Below, piece after piece: positions 34,076 to 46,207 of a stretch of DNA of 64,000 bases. Source of the stretch: Phyto melanocephala (lineage: Eukaryota > Arthropoda > Insecta > Diptera > Rhinophoridae). The notes under the pieces are model-generated. The model saw only the letters and a list, made by a program, of their open reading frames with translations. It was not told the origin of the DNA and did not search any database. The stretch spans positions 58,619,841 through 58,683,840 of the forward strand of contig OW799233.1 of NCBI GenBank assembly GCA_941918925.1, read 5' to 3'. Within the stretch, counting starts at the first letter, position 1; the number at the start of each line of letters is the position of its first letter. Position numbers and translations under genes: made by a program.

Positions 34076-35269
34076 TCACAAAGAATTAAATGGTCTACTG
34101 TATCAAATGCTTTTGAATGATCAAGCAAAATAAAAAATGATACCATACTGTTGTCTACGTTTGCTCTAAGCTCCTCTAATACTTCGATTAAGGCAGTAAT
34201 GCAACTGTGTTTAGGTCTAAAACCAGATTGCTTGTCGGTAAGCAGGGAATTTTCATGTAAAAAATTGCTCATTTGAGTATGGATTAAACGTTCGAAAGCT
34301 TTAGATAAAAAGGGTAATATAGCTATCGGTCGATATGTGTTATCAGCTTTTGGTATAGGAACAATATTTGCGTGTTTCCACGCTGATGGAAAAGTAGACG
34401 TTGTAACAATATTGTTGAAAAAATGTGTTATATGTAAAAGAGTATAACTAATTATTAACTTTACGAACTTCGGGTGGATTCCATCGTATCCCACAGAATG
34501 GGATTTAATACTTAAAATAGAACCTAGAACGTCTTCTTTAGTGAAGTGTATGAAATTAAAGCACAGTGTATCATTGGAATTATGATTACTGACATCCATG
34601 GTATTAGTAGAATTATCATAAAAGTTAGGATCCACTTCTGGCATTGGAATATTGGTAAATTCATAATTCAGTTTGTTAATATCAATCGTATTATCATTTT
34701 TGGCACTACAATTAACAATTCCCATATTCCGAATTTTCCTCCACTTCTTCCTCGAGCAAATAGCCGATTCGAACTTTTCCTTATAAACTAATGACTTTAA
34801 AGCTCTAATTTTCGAATTTACTTTTCTTCTAGCGTCTTTAAAAGCATTATGGAGCTCAGTAGTTTTCAATCGCTACCATCTCTCATAAGCTATGTTTCTT
34901 TCTGTGATCAATGTTTTAATCTCATTTGAAAACCATGGTTTACCATTACGTAATTTACTTGTCTTTATTGGAACGTATTTTTTATATAAATAAATAATAT
35001 TATTCTGCAAGAAAGTAAATTGCTCATCTACGGTTGGCATAAGGAAGATTTGGTTTAAGAAATGGTCGACAATTCAGTTTCCAATTATTGAAAATCTATA
35101 TTCTTAAAGTCTCTAAACGTTATTTCCCGTGTCTGTTCTTGAAATTTTATGTTATAGTCATAAGACAAAAAAATCATGTAATGTTTTGAGAACATGGACG
35201 CGGAGAGCTGATCAAAGAGCAACAGTTTTGAAAGGTTATTAATGAAATAAAGGTCGAGTAGAGTACTTG
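34076..35269 (-). pseudogene. CR1-like endonuclease end and reverse transcriptase, N-terminal part
   Basis: The minus strand starts in the last part of the endonuclease (TLLDLYFIN, MFSKHYMIFLSYDY). A linker with KPWFSNEIKTLI follows, then SRKKWRKIRNMGI, and RT motifs VGYDGIHPKFVK, YRPIAILPFLSKAFERLI, KQSGFRPKHSC and LLDHSKAFDTVDH. The segment that should follow, containing the YADD site, is absent at the SINE boundary. One stop (W/TAG) lies between linker and RT. The endonuclease N-terminus is lacking through 5' truncation. The clade call CR1/Jockey is approximate. Confidence 0.75.
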
Positions 35270-35741
35270 AAGTCTCACCTAGAATCAAAAGCCCTTGGTT
35301 GTACAATCCTATTTTCATAAACGTAGAAAATACAAAAAGTACCATAAAAATTCAAAAAATTATCTTTTTGGTCGCCCATAACATTTTTAGTCTCAACTGG
35401 AATCAAAAGTCCTTGATTGTATAATCCTATTTTCATAAACGTAGAAAATACAAAAAGGTACCATAAAAATTCAAAAAATTACTTTTTTGTCGCCAATAAA
35501 ATTTTTAGTCTAACCTGGAATCAATAGTCCTTGATTGTACAATCCTACCTTCATAAACGTAGAAAACACAATAAGTACCATAAAAATTCAAAAAAGTACC
35601 TTTGTGGTCGCCCATAACAGTTTCAGTATCATCTCGAATCAAAAGTCCTTGATTGTACAATGGTCGCCCATAACATTTTCAGTCTCACCTTGTATCAATA
35701 GTAACTAATTTCGAAATTCTTGCTTCGCAAAGGTTGAAAAT
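35270..35741 (-). repeat. Minisatellite of Helitron copy 2, second block
   Basis: About four half-units of the same repeat. The last (GCTTCGCAAAGGTTGAAAAT) is broken by the LTR element and completed at 43050 by AAATACAAGTACCATAA. Confidence 0.85.
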
Positions 35742-37997
35742 TGTTACGTGACGTTGACCTGACGAGTTCACCGGCTACTATTGAAATCTCAGGAGGTCCC
35801 AATCCTTACGTCAAATCCGCACAGCAACGTTAAAAAACAAGGGGTACTCAACAAACATTCTTACACTTTAAATACCGGACTGACGTTGCTATGAGACAGA
35901 TGTTGGTCTCCATTTATCCACCCAACCATGTCGTAGTATGTCACCCATAAATTTTACTCTACGACCTTATATCCGCACGACACAACTAACCACTTACCTA
36001 TCCGTCGTTATTATTGCCGTTACTAATTTAAATTAAGCCTTCATCTTTATACCTATATATTCTTTCAACTAAACATATTTCTTTTATTATCAAATCCTTT
36101 AAACTAAATCTACAAATGTATATAATAATAAATAAAATACATATAATATTTACAAAAAAAACTATATATACCAACAATTAATATTTTCACTAAATTTATT
36201 TTCCTATTATCGTAATTTACAACCGTTACTTATTATATTTTCTTAAACAAATATACCTATATCTCACGCAAAGAACAAAATATATATATTTTTTAATTTT
36301 ATCTATCTTCGTTTTCCAATTTTTTTATGAGCTCAAGCTCAAAAAAAATCCCCAATAATCGGATATGCGACCTTTTCCTCCTAATTTTTATTTCCTATGT
36401 CTGAAAGTGCTCCCTAATGACGTCACAAAATCAAAAAGAACAAAATTTTTCAAAATTATAGTGAACTATGTAAATTTGAGATATATGTACATAATAATAT
36501 ATAAAATAATAAATAAATAAAATTCATCTAAACAAATTTCTATAAATTACACACACTCTCACCAAGACACAATATTTCACACTAACACAATACCAACTTA
36601 AAACTAATTATTTTCGGATGCACTTTAATCAGCGATAAAATAGTTTTTAAAATATTCTCTAAATATATATTCTGTTTTAAAATTACTTATTTTTTTTCTT
36701 CTTCTCTTTCTTTTTTTTCTATATGTGTATTTATATCAAACAAATAAAAATATACACATCACTCTCGGTTCCCCTTTTCGGTATTTTAACCACTTATCTT
36801 GCAACACAATTTCCCCATACATAAATGGTTGTCTTCCAAAAAATAAACGAATAAAATCCTCCTGTCTCAACACGGACCCTTGCTCACTATTCCTTTGAGA
36901 CAATAGCCAGCTATATTGAACAACAACAAAAACACAAATCTAAATACATTATTTTTTCTTATAAACTTACGTTTTATTTTAAACTTCTTTTTTCTTTATC
37001 TCCTAATTGTATTTATTTAATTTAAAGATATCTCCGCTTTAGCTATACTTTTCCAAATATTCTCCATATGACGACACTATCTTAATAACTTTTCCTATAT
37101 ATTTTCTCAATTTACTTAATAACATTCACCCTGTTTGTCACAGATTCAAAATAATTATGAAACGAAATTTCTAATTATTTATTATCATTACCTCGCTATA
37201 CGATTATATTAAATATTTATTATAAAGAATAAATAAATAATTTTTATTGTAACTTTTTCGAGAATATTCTCTATCATCCCGTTTTCCTAACCTCTGACCA
37301 CCACTTCACCGCCTTTCCACAATAATTATCTATAAACTGGTATCAGGCTATCAGCATTTTCAGAACATAACTTTCTCATTAATTTTACACTTTCAAAATT
37401 TTACAACTTCAATATTCCTAATATTGAATGAAAATCTACCCCTGCCACTTTACTTTCATCTATCATTACCAACATTTATTTTACTATATGTCTACTAAAC
37501 AAAGCTCAACTACACATACCTATGCACACACATTAATTTGACAGATACACACATTGTACACTTTAATGGAGGCAGCAGCACATGTATGTGTGTATAAAAT
37601 TTAACTAATTCTTATCTTTTTCTTTATTTTCAGGAATTTATTAACAATTGGATGGATATAATACTGGGTATATAAGTATCGCAACAACTTATTTAATATT
37701 TCAAATATATTCATATATTTTTCTCTTCTCCAGGTATAATACAAACCAACAAACAAAAATACACTTTACCTAACCCAAAAAAAAAACTAAATCTACACAA
37801 AATTACACTGAGACTCGGGCAGGAGGTAATGTCTCCACTGGTCGTAAGCCCCTCTCCATTAAAATACCCAAAACAAGTGGATTAGAGGCATTTCGTTACA
37901 GCCTCATCTCAATCTCAAAAATCGCTTGGCGTCCACGTCAAAAAAATTACGCACACAGTGGCGTCAATTCATAGGGAACAAAAACCCACCCGCAACA
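35742..37997 (-). repeat. 3' LTR, complete, 2256 bp
   Basis: Bounded by TG and CA. Its rightmost ~507 bp are repeated at 42543-43049. It is unusually long for a Gypsy LTR and very AT-rich, without coding frames. No convincing polypurine tract was seen next to it. Confidence 0.8.
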
Positions 37998-37999
37998 AA

Positions 38000-38929
38000 A
38001 CACCGAACTCGCTGAAGGCAATCAGAGTGGACGGTGTGCGGTATGATGTGCACTTTCGATATTTATATATAATGGGTACAATTTAAAATTAATGTGTTCA
38101 GTGGTTCACAATCGTGATCGCAAAGAACCACATGGATGTAAATTTGACACAAAAGTCCTTCATTAATTGAATGCAAGTAATGTTTTTGAATTACAAAAAC
38201 ATCGGAATCAGAACTACACTTAACCAGCTGTACATTGTATAACCATCCACGATTCATACGTGGTTCAATATAATCTTGCCCTGGACAGACGGTGAACTAA
38301 ATTCAAAACGTGGGGAACTCCCACACCCTGACTACAAAATTAGCTGGGCAACACAATCAAATAATAGCCATTGACCAATTTTCATGACGTATTCTATAGT
38401 TTACGGGAAGTATAAATAGGAAAATAATATACATATAAGGACTATTACTTTGTGTGATTTTCATATTTAATTGCAGGTAAATTGTACGCTCACGATACTA
38501 TGAACTATCTGGATTTGTTACTACATTAAGTGGACATACGCGGATATCGGTAAGATATTTTGCATTTATTTATATATATAAACTTAACATAATTGCCGGA
38601 CAGAATTATGAACATTCTCGATTAGCACGAACATAAAGGTGAACAAAATATTTCCTTTTTCAAAAGCGTCAAGCCGAGATTATGTCATATTAGGACAAAA
38701 TAAAAAAAATTTTAATGTATTCTAAATTGACCTTATCCTTGTATTGCACATTTTCTTACTTGGCTCTTATCACAGTTCGTTTTCTTTTTAAATCTAAAAA
38801 AAATCAGGTACGAAGTAAAATATTAGGACGACACAAACATTTAAAACAAAAATAATTAAAGAAAAATGTATGTGTAACTAAACCTAATATTGCACTTTGT
38901 AAAGACTATATCACAGATTTTAAAAATTC
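38000..38929. other. LTR-element internal region, unassigned
   Basis: Between the 3' LTR and the tandem array. A minus-strand frame at 38257-38063 (LVKCSSDSDVFVIQK) may be the remnant of a 3' gene, but nothing identifies it. The final ~50 bp (AAATAAAATCTTTATT, complement of the array's AATAAAGATTTTATTTTTCG block) form an inverted partner to the first array unit. Confidence 0.4.
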
Positions 38930-40795
38930 TAATTGCTTATAAGGGCAACCGAAAAATAAAATCTTTATTAAACCCAACAACCAAATAAATACAATTGAAA
39001 AATTATGGGAGCATATCCTAAATAATCTAGTAAATTAACTAAAATAAAGATTTTATTTTTCGGTTGCCCTTATAAGCATTTAGTGTTAACCAACGGTTAG
39101 CCAAATGCTAAAGGGATTAGAAAAATAAAATAAATTAAAATTGAAAAATTGTTGGTTGGGTTTTTAAAAAAGTTTTTTATAGTTTTTTTGTTTTATTTTT
39201 GAATTCTCATTTTGTTAATGAGAATTTAAAAATATAACTTATAAAAATGTTAAACTTTTTCAAGAATTTGGGTAGAGGTTTACTGATGATCTGGCATAAG
39301 CACCAGTGAAATGCATATAAACCAGCTTAAACCCAACAACCAAATAAATACAATTGAAAAATTATGGGAGCATATCCTAAATAATCTAGTAAATTAACTA
39401 AAATAAAGATTTTATTTTTCGGTTGCCCTTATAAGCATTTAGTGTTAACCAACGGTTAGCCAAATGCTAAAGGGATTAGAAAAATAAAATAAATTAAAAT
39501 TGAAAAATTGTTGGTTGGGTTTTTGAAAAAGTTTTTTATAGTTTTTTTGTTTTATTTTTGAATTCTCATTTTGTTAATGAGAATTTAAAAATATAACTTA
39601 TAAAAATTTTAAACTTTTTCAAGAATTTGGGTAGAGGTTTACTGATGATCTGGCATAAGCACCAGTGAAATGCATATAAACCAGCTTAAACCCAACAACC
39701 AAATAAATACAATTGAAAAATTATGGGAGCATATCCTAAATAATCTAGTAAATTAACTAAAATAAAGATTTTATTTTTCGGTTGCCCTTATAAGCATTTA
39801 GTGTTAACCAACGGTTAGCCAAATGCTAAAGGGATTAGAAAAATAAAATAAATTAAAATTGAAAAATTGTTGGTTGGGTTTTTGAAAAAGTTTTTTTATA
39901 GTTTTTTTGTTTTATTTTTGAATTCTCATTTTGTTAATGAGAATTTAAAAATATAACTTATAAAAATTTTAAACTTTTTCAAGAATTTGGGTAGAGGTTT
40001 ACTGATGATCTGGCATAAGCACCAGTGAAATGCATATAAACCAGCTTAAACCCAACAACCAAATAAATACAATTGAAAAATTATGGGAGCATATCCTAAA
40101 TAATCTAGTAAATTAACTAAAATAAAGATTTTATTTTTCGGTTGCCCTTATAAGCATTTAGTGTTAACCAACGGTTAGCCAAATGCTAAAGGGATTAGAA
40201 AAATAAAATAAATTAAAATTGAAAAATTGTTGGTTGGGTTTTTGAAAAAGTTTTTTATAGTTTTTTTGTTTTATTTTTGAATTCTCATTTTGTTAATGAG
40301 AATTTAAAAATATAACTTATAAAAATTTTAAACTTTTTCAAGAATTTGGGTAGAGGTTTACTGATGATCTGGCATAAGCACCAGTGAAATGCATATAAAC
40401 CAGCTTAAACCCAACAACCAAATAAATACAATTGAAAAATTATGGGAGCATATCCTAAATAATCTAGTAAATTAACTAAAATAAAGATTTTATTTTTCGG
40501 TTGCCCTTATAAGCATTTAGTGTTAACCAACGGTTAGCCAAATGCTAAAGGGATTAGAAAAATAAAATAAATTAAAATTGAAAAATTGTTGGTTGGGTTT
40601 TTGAAAAAGTTTTTTTATAGTTTTTTTGTTTTATTTTTGAATTCTCATTTTGTTAATGAGAATTTAAAAATATAACTTATAAAAATTTTAAACTTTTTCA
40701 AGAATTTGGGTAGAGGTTTACTGATGATCTGGCATAAGCACCAGTGAAATGCATATAAACCAGCTTAAACCCAACAACCAAATAAATACAATTCT
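38930..40795. repeat. Tandem array, five units of 359-360 bp
   Basis: Equivalent points recur at 38997, 39356, 39715, 40075 and 40434. Units are almost identical, differing mostly in the length of T-runs. Each unit includes short inverted repeats: GCATTTAGTG/AAATGC around AACCAACGGTTAGCC, ATTCTCATT-TTGTT-AATGAGAAT, and AAACCCAACAACC against GGTTGGGTTT. It ends abruptly beside the integrase 3' end at 40802, so it lies within the LTR element. Confidence 0.95.
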
Positions 40796-40801
40796 AATTG
40801 T

Positions 40802-42539
40802 TCATAATTTAATGTCCTTTAAGTGAAATACTCCAATCGGTTTGCCTTGCAAATCCTCAAGTTCGTACATGTTATTACCAATTGGTTTGACTATTCGAGA
40901 TTTCAAAAATTTTCGACAAAATTTAGAGCTTATATTTTTCCCAAAATCGCTAAGAACAGTATTTCTTCGAAAAACTTTCTGGCTGGGAATTAATTTTACA
41001 ATTCTCGCTCTTTTATTATACCTGGTTGCGCTTTTCTCATATGCTTCATGCATATTTTTCCTAATCTTTTCCCTTATCAGTTCTAATTTTTAATTTTTGT
41101 TGATATTTTCTACTTTATAATCAGTTAAAGACATCAGTTTTCTAGCCAACCTATAATCTGCCCCATGTGAAAACATATGGAAGCCAAATAAAGCAAAGAA
41201 TGGTGTAACCCCAGTTGCTGAATGGATTGAATTTCTAAGAGCACACTGAATTTCCGCCAAACATAAATCCCAGTCCCTATGGTCCTCATTCAGGTAGGCT
41301 CTAATAGCTGCTAAAATGGATTGATTCACCCTTTCCGAAGCGTTGGATTGGGGAGAATAAACAGCAGCAGCATACCGAACGTCTGCATCAAATCTTGGAA
41401 ACCTTTGGCAACAAATTGAGATCCATTGCCGCTGTGCACAACCTCAGGAACACCAAGTTTTTAAAGATTTCTTGAGTTAAGAATTTAATGACATTTGTTG
41501 TTGTAGCTTCCTTCATGGCCTTCATATGAATTCATATGAATTTCGTGAAATTATTCATCACTATGAACACATACATAGCTATTTCCACTTTTCGATCTTG
41601 GTTACTTTCCCATAAAATCAATATATAATTTCTGGAACGGCCTTTAGGTGACAACATCTTGACCAATTTCAGGCATAAGGTTTCAGTTTGATGGCTTAGT
41701 TTCCTTACATATCTGACAATTTCTTATAAATTCTTTAATTTGAAAAGTCATCCTTGGCCAATAAAATAGTCTTTTTACTTTTTCCATTGTTTTTGCCATA
41801 CCACCGTAAGCTGATGTATTTGTATCATGTGCTTTTTCTATAATCAAGTGCGTCAAACTCGTTGGTATCCACAACTTCCATTGGAACTGATCTTCTTCTT
41901 CAAGTTTATTGTCTGTGCGTTTAAATATTTTACCATCTACCACTTTCAAGTCAGGTAATTTATTTCTATTTTCTTCAATCTGCTGTATTAAAGCCAAATA
42001 TTCTTCAGACTCGAATTCGGTAGTTTCGAAATCTAGTAAATTTTGCGTTTGAATTTCATCTACTATATGTTGTTGTACGAGTGACAACATGTCAGCCACG
42101 ACGTTTTCAGATCCTTTTCGGTGTTCGATTTGAAAATCGAATGACTGCAGTTGTAACGACCATCTTGCAAGCCTACCGTTCAGATCCTTTAAAGTCATAA
42201 ACCACTTAAGGCTAGCAGGATCCGTTATTATCGTGAAAGGCATCATCTCAACATATGGTCTAAACTTTCTTACAGCCATTACTGCCGCTATACATTCTTT
42301 TTCTGTTACAGTATAATTTTTTTGATACGGATTTAATTTCTGTAAATAGAATGCTATGGGGTGTTCCTCATTATCGCTGTTAAGTTGATATAGCACCGCA
42401 CCTTTTCCAAAATCCGACGCATCAGAAATTTTTTAGATTTTTTTAAGGTATCTGTTAATGGAGCTGATATAGTCGCAAAATCTTTATTAAAGCGCCTATA
42501 CCATCCAGCAGTGCCAAGAAAACTTCTTACTTCTCTCAC
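40802..42539 (-). pseudogene. Gypsy pol: end of RT, RNase H and integrase
   Basis: In order on the minus strand: REVRSFLGTAGWYRRF (end of RT, 42539), RNase H (TVTEKECIAAVMAVRKF, ITDPASLKWFMTLKDL, ARWSLQLQSFDFQIEHR and GSENVVADML; 42396-42070), and a spacer. The integrase zinc-binding region follows (HDTNTSAYGGMAKTM...YWPRM...CQICKETK, near 41700-41830), then a decayed catalytic core (NFTKFI, ATTTNVIKFLTQEIF, 41340-41640), then RAYLNEDHRDWDLCLAEIQ and the C-terminal KFLKSRIVKPIGNNMYELED with VFHLKDIKL. RT palm motifs, protease and gag are absent. Several frameshifts. ADMLS rather than ADxLSR after RNase H is a small oddity. Confidence 0.85.
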
Positions 42540-42542
42540 TGA

Positions 42543-43049
42543 TAAACAGAGCTCAACTACACATACCTATGCACACACATTAATTTGACAGATACACACA
42601 TTGTACACTTTAATGGAGGCAGCAGCACATGTATGTGTGTATAAAATTTAACTAATTCTTATCTTTTTCTTTATTTTCAGGAATTTCTTCACAATTGGAT
42701 GGATATAATACCGGGTAAATAAGTATCGCAACAACTTATTTAATATTTCAAATATATTCATATATTTTTCTCTTCTCCAGGTATAATACAAACCAACAAA
42801 CAAAAATACACTTTACCTAACACAAAAAAAAACTAAATCTACACAAAATTACACTGAGACTCGGGCAGGAGGTAGTGTCTCCACTGGTCGTAAGCCCCTC
42901 TCCATTAAAATACCCAAAACAAATGGATTATAGGCATTTCGTTACAGCCTCATCCCAATCTCAAAAATCGCCTGGCGTCCACGTAAAAAAAAAAAAAATT
43001 ACGCACACAGTGGCGTCAATTCATAGGGAACAAAAACCCACCCGCAACA
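42543..43049 (-). repeat. 5' LTR fragment
   Basis: About 507 bp matching 37490-37997 with few differences (for example GAATTTCTTCACAATT against GAATTTATTAACAATT). It joins pol sequence at 42543 without any leader, showing a deletion after integration or during reverse transcription. Confidence 0.85.
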
Positions 43050-43066
43050 AAATACAAGTACCATAA

Positions 43067-45787
43067 CAAGTAAGAGCACTATATTCGGCTGTGCCGAATC
43101 TTTTATACCCACCACCAACTTTGTGTACATTTAAAGCACAATATTTATTATTTTGTTTATCGCAATGGAATAATCTCTTTATAATAAAATCTGTATCACT
43201 TTCTTTGTAGAGGGTGGTTAAATTTTAAGGGCCCATGTTGAAGGTGAACTACACATAGTCTTTAAATTTGTTTTCTGCATTTCACTTAACATTTCTCAAT
43301 CTCAATCTTACTCAATTTGATCCGTGGAAAGATACGCAAACGAGCAACGCGTTAAAGTTATTCAGGTTTTTTATAAAAATGGGCGTTCAACTCAAAATGC
43401 ATTTTGTGCACTTCGTAATTCTGTTGATCAACATAATCGTTCAAATTCGTCCACAATCGGGAGAATTGTACAAAATATTTAAATTTCTGCAAAACAGGCC
43501 TGTATAAAATGTTAGAAAATCTGTGAATGCCTTCTTAGTTCGTTGAATGGGAACCATTGCTGTTTTTTGCGATAGTGTGGCAAAAGAGCAGTCAACATCG
43601 ACTCATCATCATGCACAACAATTGACCATCAACATTGTCATTGAAAATTTGGACCATCAGATAGAGGAGTGGCGCCATCGACCATTTGGCAGATATTTTG
43701 CTAAATACATAATTGAACCATACAAATATTATCATTACAAAAAGAAATAATAATAATTTCATAAATAATTTGTGTTTTATTTAAATTCAACATCGGCCCT
43801 TAAAATTTAACCACCCTTTATAACTTCGATATGCTACTAAAATGCTTTTGTTAATGTAGTCTTTCAATGAAAGTGGGCGTTAAAGTAGGCGTGTCAATAA
43901 AGTTTCTGCTAATAAATACAACTTAGACATTTCAATATAGTCCTTTATTTTCCCAAAAACTTTGTCATTAGAGAAATTACATGAATTTAAGATAAACCGT
44001 TATATGGGAGGTAGGCGTTAAAGTCGGCGAGTCACCTAAATTTTTTGGCACAGTTATGACATTGCCTAGGGGGATATACGTAGCAAACTTGACCATTATA
44101 CCTCTAATTTTGGCGGTTTTATGAGCTTTTAAATTTCATAAAGGGCAGATAACGTGAAAAGTGGGTGTTATAGTAGGCGTGTCAAAGTTGTTTTTGCGAA
44201 TGAGTACAACTTAGATGTTTCAATATAGTCCTTTGTTATTCCAAAATCTTTATTAATAGAGAAATTATATGAATTTCGGTTAAACCGTTATATGGGAAGT
44301 TGGCGTAAAAGTGGGCGTGGCACCTTAATTATCTGGCACAGTAATGACATTGCCTAGAAGGATATACGTAGCAAATTTGATCATCATACCTCTAATTTTA
44401 GCGGTTTTATGAGCTTTTAAATTTCATTAACGGTATATAACGTGAGAAGTGGGCGTTATAGTAGGCGTGTCAAAGTTCATTTTCCGAATGAGTACAGTTT
44501 AGATGTTTCAATATAGCCCTTTATTATTCAAAAATCTTTGTTAATAACGAAATTATATGAATTTCAGATAAAACGTTATATGGGAGGTGGGCGTAAAAGT
44601 GGGTGTGGCACCTAAATTTTTTGGCACAGTAATGACATTGCCTAGGGGGATATACGTAGCAAATTTGACCATTATACCTCTAATTTTGGCGGTTTTATGA
44701 GCTTTTAAATTTCATTAACGGTAGATAACGTGAAAAGTGGGCGTTATAGTAGGCGTGTCAAAGTTGTTTTTGCAAATGAGTACAACTTAGATGTTTCAAT
44801 ATAGCCCTTTATTATTCCAAAATCTTTGTTAATAAAGAAATTATATGAATTTTAGGTAAAACGTTATATGGGAGGTGGGCGTGGCACCCTAAGTTTCTGG
44901 CACAGTAATAAAATTGCCTAGGGGGATATACGTAGCAAATTTGATCATCATACCTCTAATTTTGGCGGTGTTATGAGCTTTTAAATTTCATTAACGGTAG
45001 ATAACGTGAAAAGTGGGCGTTATAGTAGGCGTGTAAAAGTTATTTTTGCGAATGAGTACGACTTAGGTGTTTCAATATAGCCATTTATTATTCCAAAATC
45101 TATATTAATAGAGAAATTATATGAATTTTGGGTAAAACGTTATATGGGAGGTGGGCGTAAAAGTGGGCGTGGCACATTAATTTTCCGTTACAAAAAAGCG
45201 TTTCACAAAAAAACAAAGTGTGCAAAATTTCAGTATCGTACATCCAATTTTGTTGCTTTTATGACGTTTTTGTTTTTAAATATATCGAAAAATACACTGT
45301 GCGGTATAAATTGTCGTACATTTTGATCGATAACTCCTCTCCTAATTTATAGATTTAGATAATTTTCGGTGAGAAATATTGTTTTTACTCAGGAAATATA
45401 TATTCGAAGTTTCATGAGTCTACGTTAATGCGTTTGGACACAATTCCATTTTATTCGATGTTTGAAGGACACGGTTTTTTCGACCTACTCTTGCTTTTCG
45501 AGCTATAACTCTCTTTCTAATATTCCGATTTAGCCCATTTTGAATACCAAACAAACCTTGTCTATAAGAAAGATTCTGGCGAAATTTGAGCCCCCTAGCT
45601 TTTTCGGTGCGAACTCTATCGTGCTTTCAACAGACGGACAGACGGACGGACATAGCTAGATCGTCATCAAATCAAACCCCGATTCAGAATATATATACTT
45701 TGTGGGGTCTAAAATGGATATTTCGATGTGTTACAAACGGAATGACAAAATGAATATACCCCCACCATTTTTTTGGTGGTGGGTATA
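43067..45787 (-). mobile_element. INE-like element with mariner passenger (copy A2)
   Basis: The plus strand begins CAAGTAAGAGCACTATATTC with hairpin ATTCGGCTGTGCCGAAT and ends GGTGGTGGGTATA at 45787. Five internal repeats of about 280 bp contain GTGGGCGTGGCAC and ATAGTAGGCGTGTCAAAG. It matches copy A1 over its length and inserted in the Helitron minisatellite (ACCATAA before it). Confidence 0.85.
43211..43817 (+). mobile_element. Deleted Tc1/mariner passenger in copy A2
   Basis: AGGGTGGTTAAATTTTAAGG and its complement form the ends, next to TA. The best-preserved transposase scraps are here: an N-terminal part with KVIQVFYKNGRSTQNAF (about 43355), AVFCDSVAKEQSTSTHHHAQ (43556) and NIVIENLDHQIEEW (43630), with the catalytic core deleted. 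The flanking INE sequence is the same as in A1 and A4. Confidence 0.75.
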
Positions 45788-45867
45788 AAAAAGCTACGAG
45801 TAATATAAAAAAAAAATCTCATAAAATTATTTATGGGAAACATTAAGAAATTGTCCCACTGTCACGT

Positions 45868-46098
45868 TTAAATGTCAGACTGTTTCGTGACGTCATTAAA
45901 CCCACCTGCGCAGAACATTATATTTTTGAGTTCGAGTTGTCGTAATCTTTCTGCTATCATTCTTGTATCATCATTTCTAAACAATTTGTACCCCTGCATT
46001 GAGACCATGTTATCCATAATTGATTTACAAAACCATGATTCACAAACATAGTGAAATTCGTCAATTAAAAAAAAAGGCTTTGCGTGTTTATGTGGCAA
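45868..46098 (-). pseudogene. Possible CR1-like endonuclease fragment
   Basis: The segment VCESWFCKSIMDNMVSMQGY plus KLFRND resembles the ETWL...DS.V...GY.L.RNDR stretch of CR1-group endonucleases. It may be an isolated piece of the family at 32743-35269. The downstream residues are not recognised. Confidence 0.4.
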
Positions 46099-46207
46099 AT
46101 TTTAAGCTCTTCCCTTTGTTTAATTTAAGGAGAATTTAAATAAGGAAACAACAACTTTTAATAGTTCAATCAAAATAAATATTTATTAAAGAACAACGAA
46201 AAAAAAA

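Larger units (their letters stand above)
32743..35269 (-). mobile_element. CR1/Jockey-group non-LTR retrotransposon, 5'-truncated
   Basis: It lies between two halves of one minisatellite unit (CATAACATTTTT before, GTCTCACCTAGAATC after). The 3' end on the left has ATT-type simple sequence. The 5' end lies within the endonuclease domain. A tRNA-derived SINE is nested in it. Target duplication was too short to recognise. Confidence 0.75.
35742..43049 (-). mobile_element. Gypsy-superfamily LTR retrotransposon with internal deletion
   Basis: It starts TGTTACGTGACG and ends CCCGCAACA, flanked by the 4-bp duplication AAAT (35738-35741 and 43050-43053) inside a minisatellite unit. Pol lies on the minus strand, so the 5' LTR is on the right. 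That LTR keeps only its first ~507 bp and runs straight into the RT/RNase H region of pol. The rest of the LTR, primer site, gag, protease and most of RT are gone. The 3' region contains a 360-bp tandem array. Confidence 0.85.
31371..43066 (-). mobile_element. Minisatellite Helitron, copy 2 (3' part; split by CR1-like and LTR elements)
   Basis: The minus-strand 3' end is CTAG at 31371, with hairpin CGCTA-TCGAAG-TAGCG just inside, and the tail matches copy 1 to about 31760. The minisatellite resumes at 31850-32742, 35270-35741 and 43050-43066. Repeat units can be rejoined exactly across the two retroelements. The 5' head is missing: the array is cut at 43067 by INE copy A2. Confidence 0.8.
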
